Positions 13,061-27,080 of a stretch of 64,000 nt of DNA are shown in pieces. The stretch is from Letharia columbiana (taxonomy: Eukaryota > Ascomycota > Lecanoromycetes > Lecanorales > Parmeliaceae). The stretch is from the NCBI RefSeq assembly GCF_014066305.1, contig NW_023501042.1, forward strand, positions 1,234,501 to 1,298,500, in the 5' to 3' direction. Made by a program: the position numbers and the translations under genes. How positions within the stretch are numbered: position 1 is the stretch's first letter; every line of letters begins with the position of its first letter. The notes below the pieces were generated by a model. The model was not told where the DNA came from, searched no databases, and saw only the letters and a program-made list of their open reading frames with translations.

Positions 13061-16000
13061 AGCTATTTAATATTATATTATTAATTATATTTAAAGTTAT
13101 ATCCTTTTTAATATATTAGATATTTAATTAAATAATCTTTACTATAATATTTAATACGCTTATTAAATAAGAATTATAGTTTATATAATTTATAATTATT
13201 AATATTATCTTTTATATAGATAGAATTAAATTTCTCTAATAATAATTTATAAAAAAAATTAACATTAGCGGGTTATAATTCTAATTATATTATTAAAAAT
13301 ATAAGATAAACTCTTTAATAATTAGATATATTAAAATAATAAGTTTACTTATTTATTTTAATAATAATTTTAAAAGAGTTAATATAGTATTAATTAATTT
13401 TATTTATCTTAATAATATTAATAAATTATAAAATAGAGTAATCTTTATATAAATATAAGAGTATCTTATCTTTCTTTTTAAAGTATATAGATTAATATTT
13501 ATAATTATAATAGAATTTCTAAAATATTTAAATAAAGCTTATTATATTAATAGCTTTAATTCTAATAATAATATATATTTACTATAATAATTTAAATAAT
13601 ATAATAAAATTAAAAGTTTTATTTAGAGGGAATTTATAGAATAGTTTATTTAATAATTTAATTATAATAATTAACTATATATTATTAAGTAGTACTTATA
13701 TATATAAAAGAATAATAAACTATATTAAAGGCTTTTTTAGAGTATATAAATAAAAGTATAAAGTAATTTTAATCGTCTAATTAATATATTTATTATTATT
13801 ATTTATTTAAAAATAATAAGTTATAAAATATAGTAATTTAATTTCTAATTTATTAAATATAGCTTTTTATAGCTTTAATAGAAATTTAAGATCTCTATTA
13901 GATAATAAGATCTTTAATATTCTCTAATTATCTATATTAAGATAATTTAATAAAATAATAATCTACTCTTTAATACTTTAAATAGATTTATTAGAGATAT
14001 AAATAATTCGCTTTATAAATTTATTTATAACGATTATTATATAATTAAATTTTTTATTAAATAATAATATAGTAAGAATAAAATTAAATATTAAAGTATA
14101 AAAAGATAGAATAAAACTCTCTATAGATTATAGATAATTATAAAATTTATAACGATAAGTTTATAATATTAGATATTTAGAATAGTATTTAATATAGCTA
14201 TAAAGATACTTAGATAATTCTTATATATATTATAATTTAAAGATTATATTAAAAGATCTTTTAAAATCTAGATAATTATTATTATAGACGATTTTAAGAA
14301 TATCTTTAATTAGCGATTAAAGTATATAAAATTATTTAAAATTAATAAATTTATTCTTATAAAAAATAAGATTAAGATTTATAATATTATAAATAAAAGA
14401 AAGCTTAATATCTTTATTTTTAATTATTAGCTTTATATTAGTATTTATAATACTAATAATTCTTATTTAATATAAATCTATATTATATCTAATAAAAAAT
14501 CTATTATAAAAGATTTTATTTATCTCTATTATAATAGTAGAGTAATTATAAATATTATTATAATTTATAATTTATATAATATAAATATATAAGATATTAA
14601 GTTTTAAGTAATCTTTAAATAATATTAATTTATCGATATTAATAAGATATAAAAAAGTATCTAATATAATATATTTCTTATTAGACTTATATCTTATATC
14701 GAGATAAAATTAATAAAGAAATTAAAAAGTATATATTAGTTATATATTTAGTTTTATTATAAATATTATAAAAATAATAGAAGATTATTTTATAATATTA
14801 AGAATAATTAAATAATTAATTTAAATAATAATAAGTTACTTAGACGACTTTATAAGATATTAAATTTTCTTAATAATTTATATAAATTTTATTATCTCGA
14901 GTTTTATAGATTAATAATTCTTTTTAGCGAAAGTTAATATTCTTAATAAATATATAATTAGCTTTATAATAGTTTTAGATAACTATTTAATATTAGCTAT
15001 AATAATAAATTTCTTTTTAATATAAAATATTTATACGCTAAAATTCTATTTTCTAGAAATATTTAGATTTATTTATAAATCTTTATTTAAATTAAAGTAT
15101 ATAAGTAATAAGAGTTTATTTAAAGCTTTTTATAGGCTTTTAAAGCTTTATTTCTTCTATAAGAAAGCTTTTAATAGACGAAGTTTAAAGAAATAAATAT
15201 AATATAAATTATCTTTAATAGATATCTCTTTAAATAAGCGAGTTTTTAATATTTATAGAGAATTAATAAGTTATATATAGTAGTAAATTAAATTTTTTAG
15301 ATAATCTATTAATTCGAGATAGTATTTAAGATCGTCAAGTATATTAAGATAGGCGATCTTATTAATAGCTTTTAACTTATTCTTAATTATTATTATATTA
15401 AAAGAATTAATATAATAATCTAGAAGATTAATATTAAGATATTTTAAGAAGATTTTTATAGATATAATAATAATCTAGAAGATTAATATTAAGATATTTT
15501 AAGAAGATTTTTATAGACGTAATAATAATATTATATTTAATTAAGATTTAAAATAACTTTTATAGATATATAATATATTTCTTTAATATTTTAGAGCTTA
15601 GTATAATATTATCGATATATATTTAAATAAAATCTTTAATAAATCGTAGGATTTTATTAATTTATCGCTATATATAAATTATAAAATTTATATATCTTAT
15701 AATTAATATATTAAAAGTTTTTTAATCTTAATAAGAAATTATAATAAGTATATAGCGATTATTATAGTAAATAAGCTATTAATAAAAGAAAGATATTATA
15801 TCGAGTATAGATAAATAAATATATTTTAATAATTTTATTATAATATCTAATTATAGTAATATAAGATAAATATCTAAAATAATAAGATTATTAAGGCCTT
15901 TAATATTTATTATAACTCTTTTCTTTCGTTTATTATTTAATAGTATTTTTTAAATTACGAAGATAAAATAGTTAAATAAAATAAATTTAATAGTATATTT

Positions 16001-16189
16001 AAATTTATCTTATTATTATAAATTATTAAATAAATTATTAATTACTATTTTATTATTAATATCTAAAAAATAAATCTTAATATAATTCGATTTTAATAAT
16101 TTATTTTACTAATTATCGCGTAATATAATCTTTATTTAATTATATTTAGATACTTTAATAAAGTCTTTATCTCTTTATAAAGTAGAAAA
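13061..16189. other. AT-rich interior of the gypsy-like element, no readable gene
   Basis: By position this should hold the RNase H and integrase part of the element on the minus strand. I could not read either with confidence. No open frame of useful length remains. Confidence 0.45.
15415..15528. repeat. Two-copy tandem duplication, period 55 bp
   Basis: The unit starting TAATCTAGAAGATT occurs at about 15,416 and again 55 bp later. The copies are nearly identical, differing by a GATAT/GACGT transition pair, so the duplication probably arose late relative to most RIP in this region. Confidence 0.7.
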
Positions 16190-19100
16190 TTTATTAATTA
16201 GATTTATTAAAATTTAAGTATTATATTTATTATTATAAATTATAATATTATTTAATAGTTTAATCTTTTTAATAAGATTTAATTAAGATATAATAGTATT
16301 ATAGATAAGCTATAAGAGGTTATTAATTATATTTATTAATATTATTATAATAAAAATAATTATTTTTTTAATTTAATTACTCGTAGTAAGCTTATCTATA
16401 AAAGACTTCGACGAAGACTCTATAAAGAAGATATTTTTATAATTAACTTCGTATAGTATATCTAAATAAAACTTTTTAAAAATTTAAACGATCTAATTAA
16501 TTTTATTTTTAATCAAGATTTTAATAATATATAAATTTATAAGATAAGCGTATAGAGTTAAGTTTCGCTATGCTATTAACTTAAAAATATAATCTTTTTT
16601 AAATAATTCTTTAAGAGAGTTAATAGATATTATAATATTAATATAAAGTATTATAATTAAAGTTTTATAAATATAAATAATATATCTCTAATATAAATTA
16701 TATTATTAATTAATAATATTAATAATAATAATATAATTATTAATATATATTTTAATTTAAATAATATTAAATATAATCTTTTTAGAATTTATAATATTAT
16801 TCTCTAATAATATATAAGCTCTTAGATTATTAATAAAATAGATCTCTCTTTAAATGTGATAGAGAATTTTACTATTATTTATTTTATTAGTAAAGATATA
16901 TATTAGAATTAGAATATATTTATTAGTATTATATATAGCTAAATTTAAGCTCTTAATATAAAGAGATAAGATTATTTTTTAAATTTTTATAAGAGATAGT
17001 AATATTAGTAATTACGATTTATTCGCTAGAGTAACTCTATAATTAATATTAATATAAATCTTCTTATTAATTATATTAGACTATAGGCGTATAAAGATAT
17101 AAATATAATTTTACTCTTAAAAAGTAAGTTTTTTATTTTTATTAAACTTCTTAATAAAGTTAAAGTTAATAATTTTAATAGAATAGAAGTCTTAATAATA
17201 GAAGATTTCTAATTAATAAATAAAAGGCTTTTATTTAGCTATAGAAGGCTCTTATAGATAACTCTTCTACTTAATTATAAAAGACTCTTATAGATAGCTC
17301 TCTTATAAGTATTTATAAAGTTTTATTTTTAATATAAATAATATATCGTAGTTTTAATAGATTATATAAATATCTATGAAGTTAATATAGGCTTCTTTAT
17401 ATAGCTATTCTCCGTAATTATTAACGAAGCTTTTCTTAGATAATTCGCCTTAATAAGCTTCTTATATTTTATTATATTTTTAAAAAATATTAGATTAATT
17501 TTTATTAATATAATTAGTTTAATTATAGATTATTTAATTATTATAATTAGCTTAATAAATAGCGATTTAGCTATAGTAGATACCTTATAACTATTATAAT
17601 TACTTATCTCTATTACTTTAATAGCCGTAGTTATTTTATCTTAAAAACCTTTTATTTTAAGAAGAATTTAATTACTTAGATTAATTTGAGAATATCGAAT
17701 TTAATATATTTAAAGAATTAATAATTTAAAGGTATAGCGGTATAGTAAGTAAATAATTATCTTATAAAGGAGTATATTGCTAATTTAATTAGTAACTATA
17801 CTATTAATTATTATAAGCGTATTATCTTCTATCGTAAGATTTATTATAATAATTAGAAGATTATCGCGAATAGAATTAAAATTAAAAGAAGTTAAATAGT
17901 TAATTTTCGTAATTCTATTAACCTTAATAATTAATATTTAATTAATCTTATTAAAGATCTTATTAAAAGATTTAATTATTATATTATTATTATAATAGTT
18001 AATTTTATTAAAATCTTTAATAAAATAATCTAGATATCTTAAACTATATATTTTTCTTTAATTTAAATACTTAAATAAATAAAGAAATCGATATTATAGT
18101 AAATAATAAGTTTATAAAAATATATAAGTCTACTATAATACCTTAATAGATAAATATTAATTAATTTTTAATATTATTTATATTAATAGATTTAATATAT
18201 TAAATAACTACTTATATATAGCCTGAAGGCTCTCTTCTATTATATATATTTATTAGAGTATACTTCTTAGTAATAAAATAAGCGAGTACTACTTTAGTTA
18301 ATTTCTTAAATTATCTTAATAATATTTTATATTATTTTTTAATATTATTATCTATCTATAGATTAAGCTTCTTAAGATTTAATAACTTAATAATATATTA
18401 TAATAACGCTATATCTCTTAATACTATATTAAAATTAATTTTAATTATAAAAAAGTCTTTTATAATAGCTATATCTTATAATTATTTAGTAAAAAGAATA
18501 ACGCTATAAAAGTAGATATCTTTATTAATTATAACGTCTCATCTTCTTTATAGAATTTATCGAGATAAAAATTAAAGTAATTAAGATTTAATAGATTTTA
18601 TTAATTAAAGATACTTAATAAGATAGATAGCTTTTTAGATAAATCTTATAACTCTAATTATTTTATAAAGTTTATAGAGTTAAATAGTATTTATAAATTC
18701 TATAATATTTAAATTATAGCTCTCTAAATAATATTATTAATATTTTATTAAAGCTATTAATAATTAAGAGAAGAATTTAAAATTATAATATTATCGTAGA
18801 TTATAATTTTTATAAAGATCTTAAATATAAAAGAAGAATATTTATTAAATAAACTTATTAGAGTAAAGCTTTTTACTTAGATAATTTCTAAAGATTTTTA
18901 TATAGCTAATAAAAAAGAGCTTAATAAAAGCGAATTTAATAGGATAATATTAATTAAAAAAGATTTTAATAGCTCTATTAATTATATAATAAAATTATCG
19001 AAGTCTTTAATTATTTTATAAAAGAAAGATTTATTAATAGCTTAATTTAATAGCTATAATATTAATAACTTAAATTCTAAAAAATTAGATTTAATTTTTA

Positions 19101-19504
19101 TTTTATTATTTTATAATATAGATAAAGATCTTAATAGCTTTAAAGGCTTAAGAGTATAAATAATAAAATATTAAATTATAAATATTATTAAAGACTTTAA
19201 TAGGTTAAGATATAGATATACTATTTTAATAAAGTCGTTAATTCGAAAGATTAATATAATTATTTTTTAATTAATATAGATATAAACGATATTAACATTA
19301 AAAAGATATTTTATTAGATTAAAATTACTTACTAAATTAGTAAGATAATAAAGACTTTAATTAATAAATAAAAGAGTATTAATAAAAGGCTTAGATAATA
19401 GAATAGCTGTAAAGAATTAAGTAATAAAGTATTATCAAATAAATAAATAATAGTAGAGAAGCTTTTAGATTATTTAATAGTTAATTAATATCGAATAATA
19501 ATAT

Positions 19505-19682
19505 TATAAGAGTAATATAAAAATATAGATATAAGAGTAGTATATAGTAAAGATAATTATTCTTCTACTAAGAAGTAACTATTTATAATACTAAGCTAAG
19601 GTTCTTATTAAGGTATCTTCTTAATAGGTACGAAGGTAGATAAAACCATATATTCATGTAGTCACGATAGCTTACTGTAACA
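19505..19682 (-). repeat. LTR B3 (5' LTR of the gypsy-like element)
   Basis: This 178-bp direct copy of 12,551-12,729 ends TTACTGTAACA at 19,682. The right-hand ATTTC target duplication follows at 19,683-19,687. Confidence 0.75.
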
Positions 19683-19687
19683 ATTTC

Positions 19688-20639
19688 TCTTTATACTTAA
19701 GAGGGAGTTTAACTAAATTCTATCTTTTATATTATTATCGCGATTATCTTAATTATCTTTTATTATATTTATAATATAATATTATCTATTAATTAGCTCT
19801 TCTATTAAAAAAATTAATTAAAATTAAATATAAGATTATTTATAATTTCGCTTCGCTCGCTTATTAAATTTAATTAAAGCTTTTTTATAAGATTATTTTA
19901 TTTTTATAGATATAGAGAATAATTATTTTTTAATTATTATATTAGAGAGTAATTTCTCTTTACGTATTAGTATACTTAATATATAAGATATAGATTATTT
20001 TCTCTTTTAGCGTTATATTATTATTTTAAATTAAATTTTAACCTCTATTATAGAAATTATATAATAGAATATTAGAGTCTAATCGCTTATTATTAGTTTT
20101 TAATATAGCGAAATATAAGAATAAAAATATATCGTTTTTTATCTTTAGCGTATTCTATTTAATATAGAGAAATTAATAATATTTTAGCGGTTATAGCGAT
20201 TATATAATAAAAAGATATAAGTATATAATATTTTATTACGATATATAATAACTTTGATATTATATAATTAAATACGATATATTTTAACTTATTTAAAATT
20301 ATCTTATATTAAAGGCGGTATAAGAGTTTATATACTAAATTATTAATATAATATATTAATATATTAATAATTTTGATATAGTCCCCCTTACTCGTAATTC
20401 TTAATTTTTCTATTAAAAGCGTATTTAATATATATTATTTAGCTAAAATAACTATCTTAAAATAAAAAATACTTATATTATAAAGATTAATAAAAGAGGT
20501 TCTCCGCGATTATAATTATTATTATTTAATAAATATTAATATAATAAATACGCTAAAAGTAGTTATAGCTATAGTAGATAATAGATAAATTATAAAATAA
20601 TTAAAATAGTTATTAAATAAAGCTTAAATTTATAATCTA
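19688..20639. other. AT-rich repeat sequence, no gene
   Basis: If the nested gypsy-like element is removed, this sequence continues from 12,550. A plus-strand edge at about 20,384 (TTTTGATATA followed by GTCCCCC) reads on the minus strand as a purine tract followed by a TG-type LTR start. It may therefore be the boundary of another LTR. Nothing else is readable. Confidence 0.4.
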
Positions 20640-21260
20640 TTAAAATATAAGATAGAATACTTAATTGTATTAACTAAAGAGTTCTATGGAAGGAAAGAGC
20701 GACTAGATATAAATATACTAAGGCGTATCACGTGACTATGTCACGTGATCGCCAAGACGCCAAGAGTTACGTGATCCGAATTTCAATAGAAGATCTAAAA
20801 GATAGATAAAAGAAGTATATATATTTAAATTAAACGCGTTTAATATAACTATAATATTTAAATATTAGTTTAATCTATTTATCGCTAATTTAAGAGAAAT
20901 ATATAGAAGAGAATATATCTATTTAAACTCTTTTTAAAAGTTTTCTAATATATTTATAAATAATAGTAAATAGCTATTAAGCTATAGCCTCGATTACTAA
21001 TAATAGCGAATTTATTAAGAAATAATTTAAAAATATTAATAAGAGATTTAAAAGATAAATAAAAGAGATATATATTTTAGATACTTAGTAATATTTAGGC
21101 GAGAGATATCGAAGGCGAATTTATTTATAATTAATAGATTAATAGAATTATAGAAGAAGAATAGTTATATAAATAGATAAAAGAATTATTATTCGATTTT
21201 AAACGCGTCTAATATAACTACTATAATTATTATATTTAAATATTTATTTAATTTATTAAT
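20640..21260. repeat. LTR-like repeat C, less mutated copies
   Basis: 20,640-20,790 is the lightly mutated counterpart of 6,490-6,640 and retains two TCACGTGA octamers 13 bp apart. 20,830-21,060 matches 6,250-6,490, and 21,160-21,250 repeats part of the same sequence again. The order of segments differs from the 6-kb copy, so these are rearranged or nested fragments. Confidence 0.5.
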
Positions 21261-21389
21261 AGTAGATTAAATTTTATTATTTTTATAGCGTTAGAAAGCG
21301 TATATTAAGCTCTATAATTTATTAAATTATAAAGAAATAGTATTTATAAAAAGCTAATTATTTTAGAGGATAAGACTTCTATATATAGA

Positions 21390-21545
21390 TTTTTATAGAT
21401 TTTTAATAATTATAAATACTAGTTTATTTACTCGCGATATCTAATTAAAAAGCGTAGATCTAATAAATTTATAATTGATTATATATATAAATTTAAGGTT
21501 TTCTAATTTAACTCTATCTTATTCTTTTATATATACTAATATAGA
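21390..21545 (-). repeat. Partial copy of the ~400-bp short repeat (reverse)
   Basis: The stretch from TTTACTCGCGATATC to CTCTATCTTATTC matches the head half of the short repeat family seen at 47,825-48,279, in reverse orientation. The tail half is missing. Confidence 0.6.
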
Positions 21546-22426
21546 AGCCTTATAATAGAATTATTAATAATTTTAATATTAGTATAATATTTCTATATAT
21601 TAAATATCTCTATTTATCTTCGAAGATATTTTTAGCTTTTTGTACTTTTTCTAGATTTCTTCAATTTTCTTATTAATTAGATATTTATTAATTAGATATT
21701 TATTTTTATAGATCTTATCTATAATAATAATAACTTAATTTTTAATTTTAAATTAATTAGAATTTTAAATTTAAATACTTAAATTAATATAGTAATAACG
21801 ATAATAAGATATAAAGTATATATTAATTTTTTTATAATAAGTTAGAGTAGATAGATAGAGTAAGCGAGCTAAATATATAGATTATTATTATATATTTTAT
21901 TATTAATTTAAAAAAGATATTATAATATAATATTAATAGCGATATAAATATAAGAAAGATAATATAACTTAAAATAGAAAAGAGATTTATATTTAATAAA
22001 ATATTAGAATAAATTAATAATATGAAATTAGTAATAGTAGAGAAGAAAGTAAAATAATATAATTAATATAAATATTATAAGTATTAATTTTAAAATATTA
22101 AATTTTTTTCTATTTTTAGTTATATAATCGCGCTATATTCTACGTTATTTCGATTATATTTTATTAATATATTATATATTAATTCTAATAGCTATTTTAG
22201 ATTAAATAAAATAATTTTAAATAATATATTTATATCGAGAAACTTTTAAGAAATATATTTTTAATATTATTTTTATCTCTTCGCTAATATTAAGCTATAT
22301 AATATTTTATTATCTAATTTAAATCTCTATATTAAGCGTAAGAATAAGAAGTTAATATATATTAATAATAGTATATAAGCTATTAAAGTACTCTTAAGTT
22401 CGCTTAATCTAGTAATAAAAGTATAT

Positions 22427-22683
22427 TATAAAGTAGTAAGGCCTCTTTTAATAGAACTGCGTAGTAGCTATATAATTACGAGGTCTAGATATATAGTTAA
22501 TAAAATAAATAGATTAGTTATTAGATAAACTAATAACTAAAGAAAAAAGAAGGGAAAAGAAGATTTATAAGTATTTAAGACTTTATTAAGTATATTAAAT
22601 ACTCGCTTTAACTACGTAACTTACAGTCTAATAAGCAATATAAGCGAGTCTATTAATTCGCTTTAAGTACTTTTATTCTTATA
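22427..22683 (-). repeat. LTR A3, solo or end LTR
   Basis: This 257-bp sequence matches 55,901-56,157 and 62,731-62,985. It begins TATAAAG and ends TTCTTATA, inverted-repeat ends consistent with TGTAAGA...TCTTACA before RIP. A run of six C follows at once (22,692-22,697). On the minus strand that is a polypurine tract, so this is the 3' LTR of a minus-strand element lying to the right. Confidence 0.65.
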
Positions 22684-25600
22684 ATTATATCCCCCCTTAG
22701 AAGATTTAACCTCTAAATCTTATTATTATTACGCCTTATAATTAAATATATATAAACTTATTAATATTATCTATACTATCTATTACTAGTTTAAATATAA
22801 TCTAAACTAATATATATTATAATAGCGTATTTATACTATATATTCTAAGGTCTTCTTAAATACATTATTATATTTATATACTAAATCGCGATAGTATCGC
22901 TATATATATTATTATTTTAATTAATAAAATATAGATATAATACTACCCTATTACGATATACTATTATTATTATTATTATTATTATTATACGCTATTATTA
23001 TATTATTACTTTATAATCGTAATAATTCTATTATAGTAATCGTTAAAAGTCGCGTTAATAAATATAAAAGACTTATTTTTAATCTAACTTTTATTCTTCT
23101 TAATAACAATATTAACGCCGACGCCATTATAAGTAAATATCTAATTCTTCTTTATATCTGCTATTTTATCTTTATTTATTCTTATCGCAATATCGCGATA
23201 GCGAGTTACGTATTATCGTAACAATATAGCATATATATCGATTTCGAAATAGCTTAAAATATAATAAACTTTATATTATATTATTTAAGTATTAATATAA
23301 ATATTAATTTAGTTTTAAACGATATTAATATAAATTTTAACTTTTATATATTAAAGATATATAGATTATTTTTTTATAGCTAAATAATAATATTATAATA
23401 ACTAATTTTAATATTATTTAAAACGAATTTTATAAGTAAATTATTATATATTAATTATTTTTAAGAAATTAGATTAAGAGATAACTTGAGAAGATAAAGA
23501 ATATTAATAAAAATTAACTTCTTCTTCTTATTATTAATAATAATATTAAGATATATTTTATTAATATCGATAGAGATAAAAGAATTTTTAATATTTTTAA
23601 TTAGATAAATATTATTAATTTTAAAATTAAGAAAATAATATTTAATAAAAGCGTTTTAATAAAAAATAAAGTGCTATAAATAGATATAATCTAGAGTTTA
23701 TTATATAAAGAAACTATTAAATTTAACGATATATATAATATATATTTCTTTTTTAATATTAATAAAATTATAATAACGCTTCTTATTAGACTTATAATCT
23801 TTATTCTTATTCTTTTTATTATTAGATTTAAAATCGTTATTTTAGATATTATCTCTATTATTATTATCGCTAATATTTTTATTTTAACCTTTTCTACTAA
23901 ATTAATTATATTATATTTTAATATAATAATACTTTTTATAGTAAATATAGTATTTAACTCGCTTTTAAATTATATAATTATTAAGATTAGATATAACTCT
24001 TTTCTATAACTTAATAATAATAATAAAATTTAAATTATCTAAAATAAGATAATAAGAGCGTTAAATAATAAAGATATAGCTAAATTTAGTACGCTTAAAA
24101 GATAAATTAATAATTATCTAAATAAATTAAATAGTAATATATTTTAATAAGAAGATAAGCTCTATATTTATCTCGTTTATTAATTTATAATTTTAAATAT
24201 AATAGATAAAATAGATATTAGGTATAAATCTTACTTAACTCGATATAAAAGAGAAAAATAAAAAAATTAGCTTTTAATTTTAATTTAGATAATATATTAA
24301 TAATATCGATATAAATACTTTTAAGATAAGTTATAAAATTTAATATATTTTTATATTAGCTAAGATTTAACTTAAGTAATTAATAATAGAGATTATTAAG
24401 AATATCGAAATCTTTAAACTTATTATTAATAATAATAATCTTTTATAAAAAATAGATATTAGTTTTATTTTCTAGATTTAATAATAGATTATTATTAAGA
24501 TAATTCTAAATAATATTAATAGTTAATTTATATCTTAGCTTCTATTTAATAACTTTATCTTTAATAATATTAATAAACTCTATAATTTTAGCGTTAAATA
24601 TATCTTCGATTAAGATAGAAATAATAGAGTAATTTTTTTATTTAACTCTAGTAAATTTAATAAGACGCTATATTATAAGGTATTAATATATATCTTACTA
24701 TTATATTTAAAGATCTTTAAATCTTTTAAATTTAATAATATAAAAAAATAGTTTATTAAATTTTATATTTAAGTTAGTTTCTTTTAATATAACTTTAATT
24801 TCGATATATTATTTAAAACGCGAAGGGATTAAAAGTTTATAAGAGAATTAAACTTAATAAGCTATATGATAATATTAAAGAGATTCTCGCTATTAATTAA
24901 TTTAAAAGATAACTTATAGATTAAATTATTAGAAATTATAAAGTTATTAGAGAAATAAATAAATAAATAATTATATTCTTAACTTTTTAAATACTTTCTA
25001 AATTAATATTAAACTTTATTTAATACTTAATTATATCGAGAAAAATCGCGCTTAAAGATATATTTATTCGCGCGTGCTTTATTATATAATATATAGAATT
25101 ATTTTTAAAAAATATTTAAAGATATAATAAACGCGTATAATCTATAATAGCTTTTAGATTTATTTTAAATTGTAAGAGATATTAATAAATAATTATATTT
25201 AAAGCGTTTAATATTATCTTAATTAAGAGAAAATATTAATATATAATTATATTTAGAGTATATAATATTATCTTAATTAGTATAATTAAATAAAGATTTT
25301 TTTAAAAATATAATTAGATTTAAAGGTAATTAGATAAATATAGAGTTTATATCAAATAGAAAATCTAAAAACTCTTTATACTCTTTATCTTACGCGATAA
25401 TTATATTCTTTATTAATTAAATATTTAGTTATTAATTTAATAACTTGTTAATTAAGCGATTAATAGTATTAATATATTAATATTTTATTATAATCTATCT
25501 AGCTAATATAATTATATTTTAATTAAAAAATAAGAGTACTTTTTTATATATTATCTCTTTTATAACTATATTATTTCTATTTATAGATTTAGCGTTTTAT

Positions 25601-26109
25601 AAATAAAATTAATATTATTTAAAGCGCTTAATTAATTAATTAATATAATAAATTTTTTAATTAACTTAGTATTTAAGCTTTTTATTTTAATTCTTTATTT
25701 TTTAATATAGTAGCTAAAGATAGTAATAGCGAGATTTTTATAAAGATTATAATTATTATATAATAAGTATAATTTATTATTTAGAGGTTAATAAAATTTA
25801 GAGAGTACTATTAAGTTATCTTAAAGTAAATTAATTAGATATTTAATATTATAATAATATCGCTAAGCGATATAATATTATAATAGAGTTTTTCTTTATT
25901 TTTTAAGCACTTAATTAATAAGTTAGTTAACTTATAAATAATATATTAAACGAATACTTTATAATTTAGATTTATAATTTATTAAAAGTAATAGATAAAA
26001 TACTTAATTAATTAGATCTAACTATAGAGAGTATTATAAATATATATATCGCTAAGTCTTAATAAATCTTTCTCGTCTTAGCTAATCTTTCAATTTAGTT
26101 AGATAATAC
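22684..26109. other. AT-rich degraded repeat, no readable gene
   Basis: Presumed interior of the minus-strand LTR element that ends at 22,427. An (ATT)n microsatellite lies at about 22,964-23,018. No frame of useful length is open, and I could not recognise a reverse transcriptase or integrase motif. Confidence 0.4.
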
Positions 26110-26200
26110 ATTTCGATAGATAGTTCTAATTAAAAAATAGATTATAAATTTAATTTATAGATTTAAACTCGTAATTAATTAATAATTAGTATATATAAAA

Positions 26201-26620
26201 GAATAAGATAGAGCTAAGCTTGAAAATCTTAAATTTATATATGTAGTTAATTATAAATTTAGAGTTACTACGCTCTTTAATTAAATTAATTAAATTATCG
26301 CGAATAAATAAATTAGAGTTTATAATTATTAAAAAAATATAGTCGAATAACTCTAATTAAAGAATAGATATACATTATTTAATTTTAGAATAACTTTTTA
26401 TTTTCTATTAAAATTTTAAGATTTTTTTTTAAATTATAGAACGAAATATAAGCTTTTAGAGAAAAAAATAATTCTTAAATTTAGTCTTATAATTATCAAA
26501 GCGCAAGGAATTCAAATATCGCTTATCAAAGTTCGCTTATCAAAGATCGCTTATCAAATTTACTCGACAGCCCTAATTAAAAACAATGATTATGAATTTA
26601 ATTTATAGATCTTTACTCGT
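26201..26620 (+). repeat. Short repeat copy a (~420 bp), left edge of gene island 1
   Basis: Full-length member of the short repeat family. The head is GAATAAGATAGAGCTAAGC and the tail ends TTTACTCGT, with direct repeats of CTTATCAAAG(T/A)TCG near the tail and an AT-rich inverted repeat around TATGAATTTAATT. A tail fragment of another copy lies just to the left at about 26,110-26,173. Normal base composition resumes about 260 bp to the right. Confidence 0.75.
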
Positions 26621-27080
26621 TTATAATAATAGAAGTAAGTTAAATATTATATAGAAAGAAGTAAAGTTCGATTTAATTTATAATAAAATATTTATCTCTT
26701 TTATTAATTTCGAAATAATAAAAATAAGTTAAAAACGTATAATAAGCGATTAGAGTTTAATTTAAATTAGAATTAAAATTAAAATTCGACTTAACTTAAG
26801 ATAATTTAACTTTCTAAATTTAATTTATAAATCTTTACTTAAATTAATCAAAATATTTTAAAAATATCTTTTCGAGATAGCTTCGAGGGTAACCCACTTC
26901 GGGTTTAAGCTACCCGAAATTAATCAATGCTGATCTAGGGGTAAATATCTCATATCAGCCAAACCATCAAAAAAAACGAGGCTTGGCAGGGTTTGCGTGG
27001 GGCCTTTCTGAGACTAGAAGCTTCAGTCATGATACGCAAACATTGCCTCTGTCGCTGTCGTTGGTCTAGGGAACAACTCC
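26621..27080. promoter_or_regulatory. Boundary of AT-rich block and upstream region of the Nudix gene
   Basis: The AT-rich sequence stops at about 26,880. The remaining 200 bp upstream of the Nudix start are of normal composition and form its only possible proximal promoter. Two partly complementary GGGTAACCC/GGGTTTAAGCTACCC segments sit right at the boundary (26,888-26,917). I see no clear TATA box. Confidence 0.4.

Larger units (their letters stand above)
12551..19682 (-). mobile_element. Complete 7.1-kb Ty3/gypsy-like LTR element, RIP-inactivated
   Basis: Two direct LTRs (12,551-12,729 and 19,505-19,682) bound this element, and ATTTC duplications flank it. Read on the minus strand, the 5' LTR is at the right, the region expected to encode gag follows, and a reverse-transcriptase-like core lies at 16,736-16,747 (Tyr-Ile-Asn-Asn). 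That position suits a gag-protease-RT-integrase order. All frames are broken except a proline-rich frame at 12,799-13,041. The part 16,190-19,682 duplicates 1-3,471. The element sits inside older repeat sequence, so it is a nested insertion. Confidence 0.75.
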
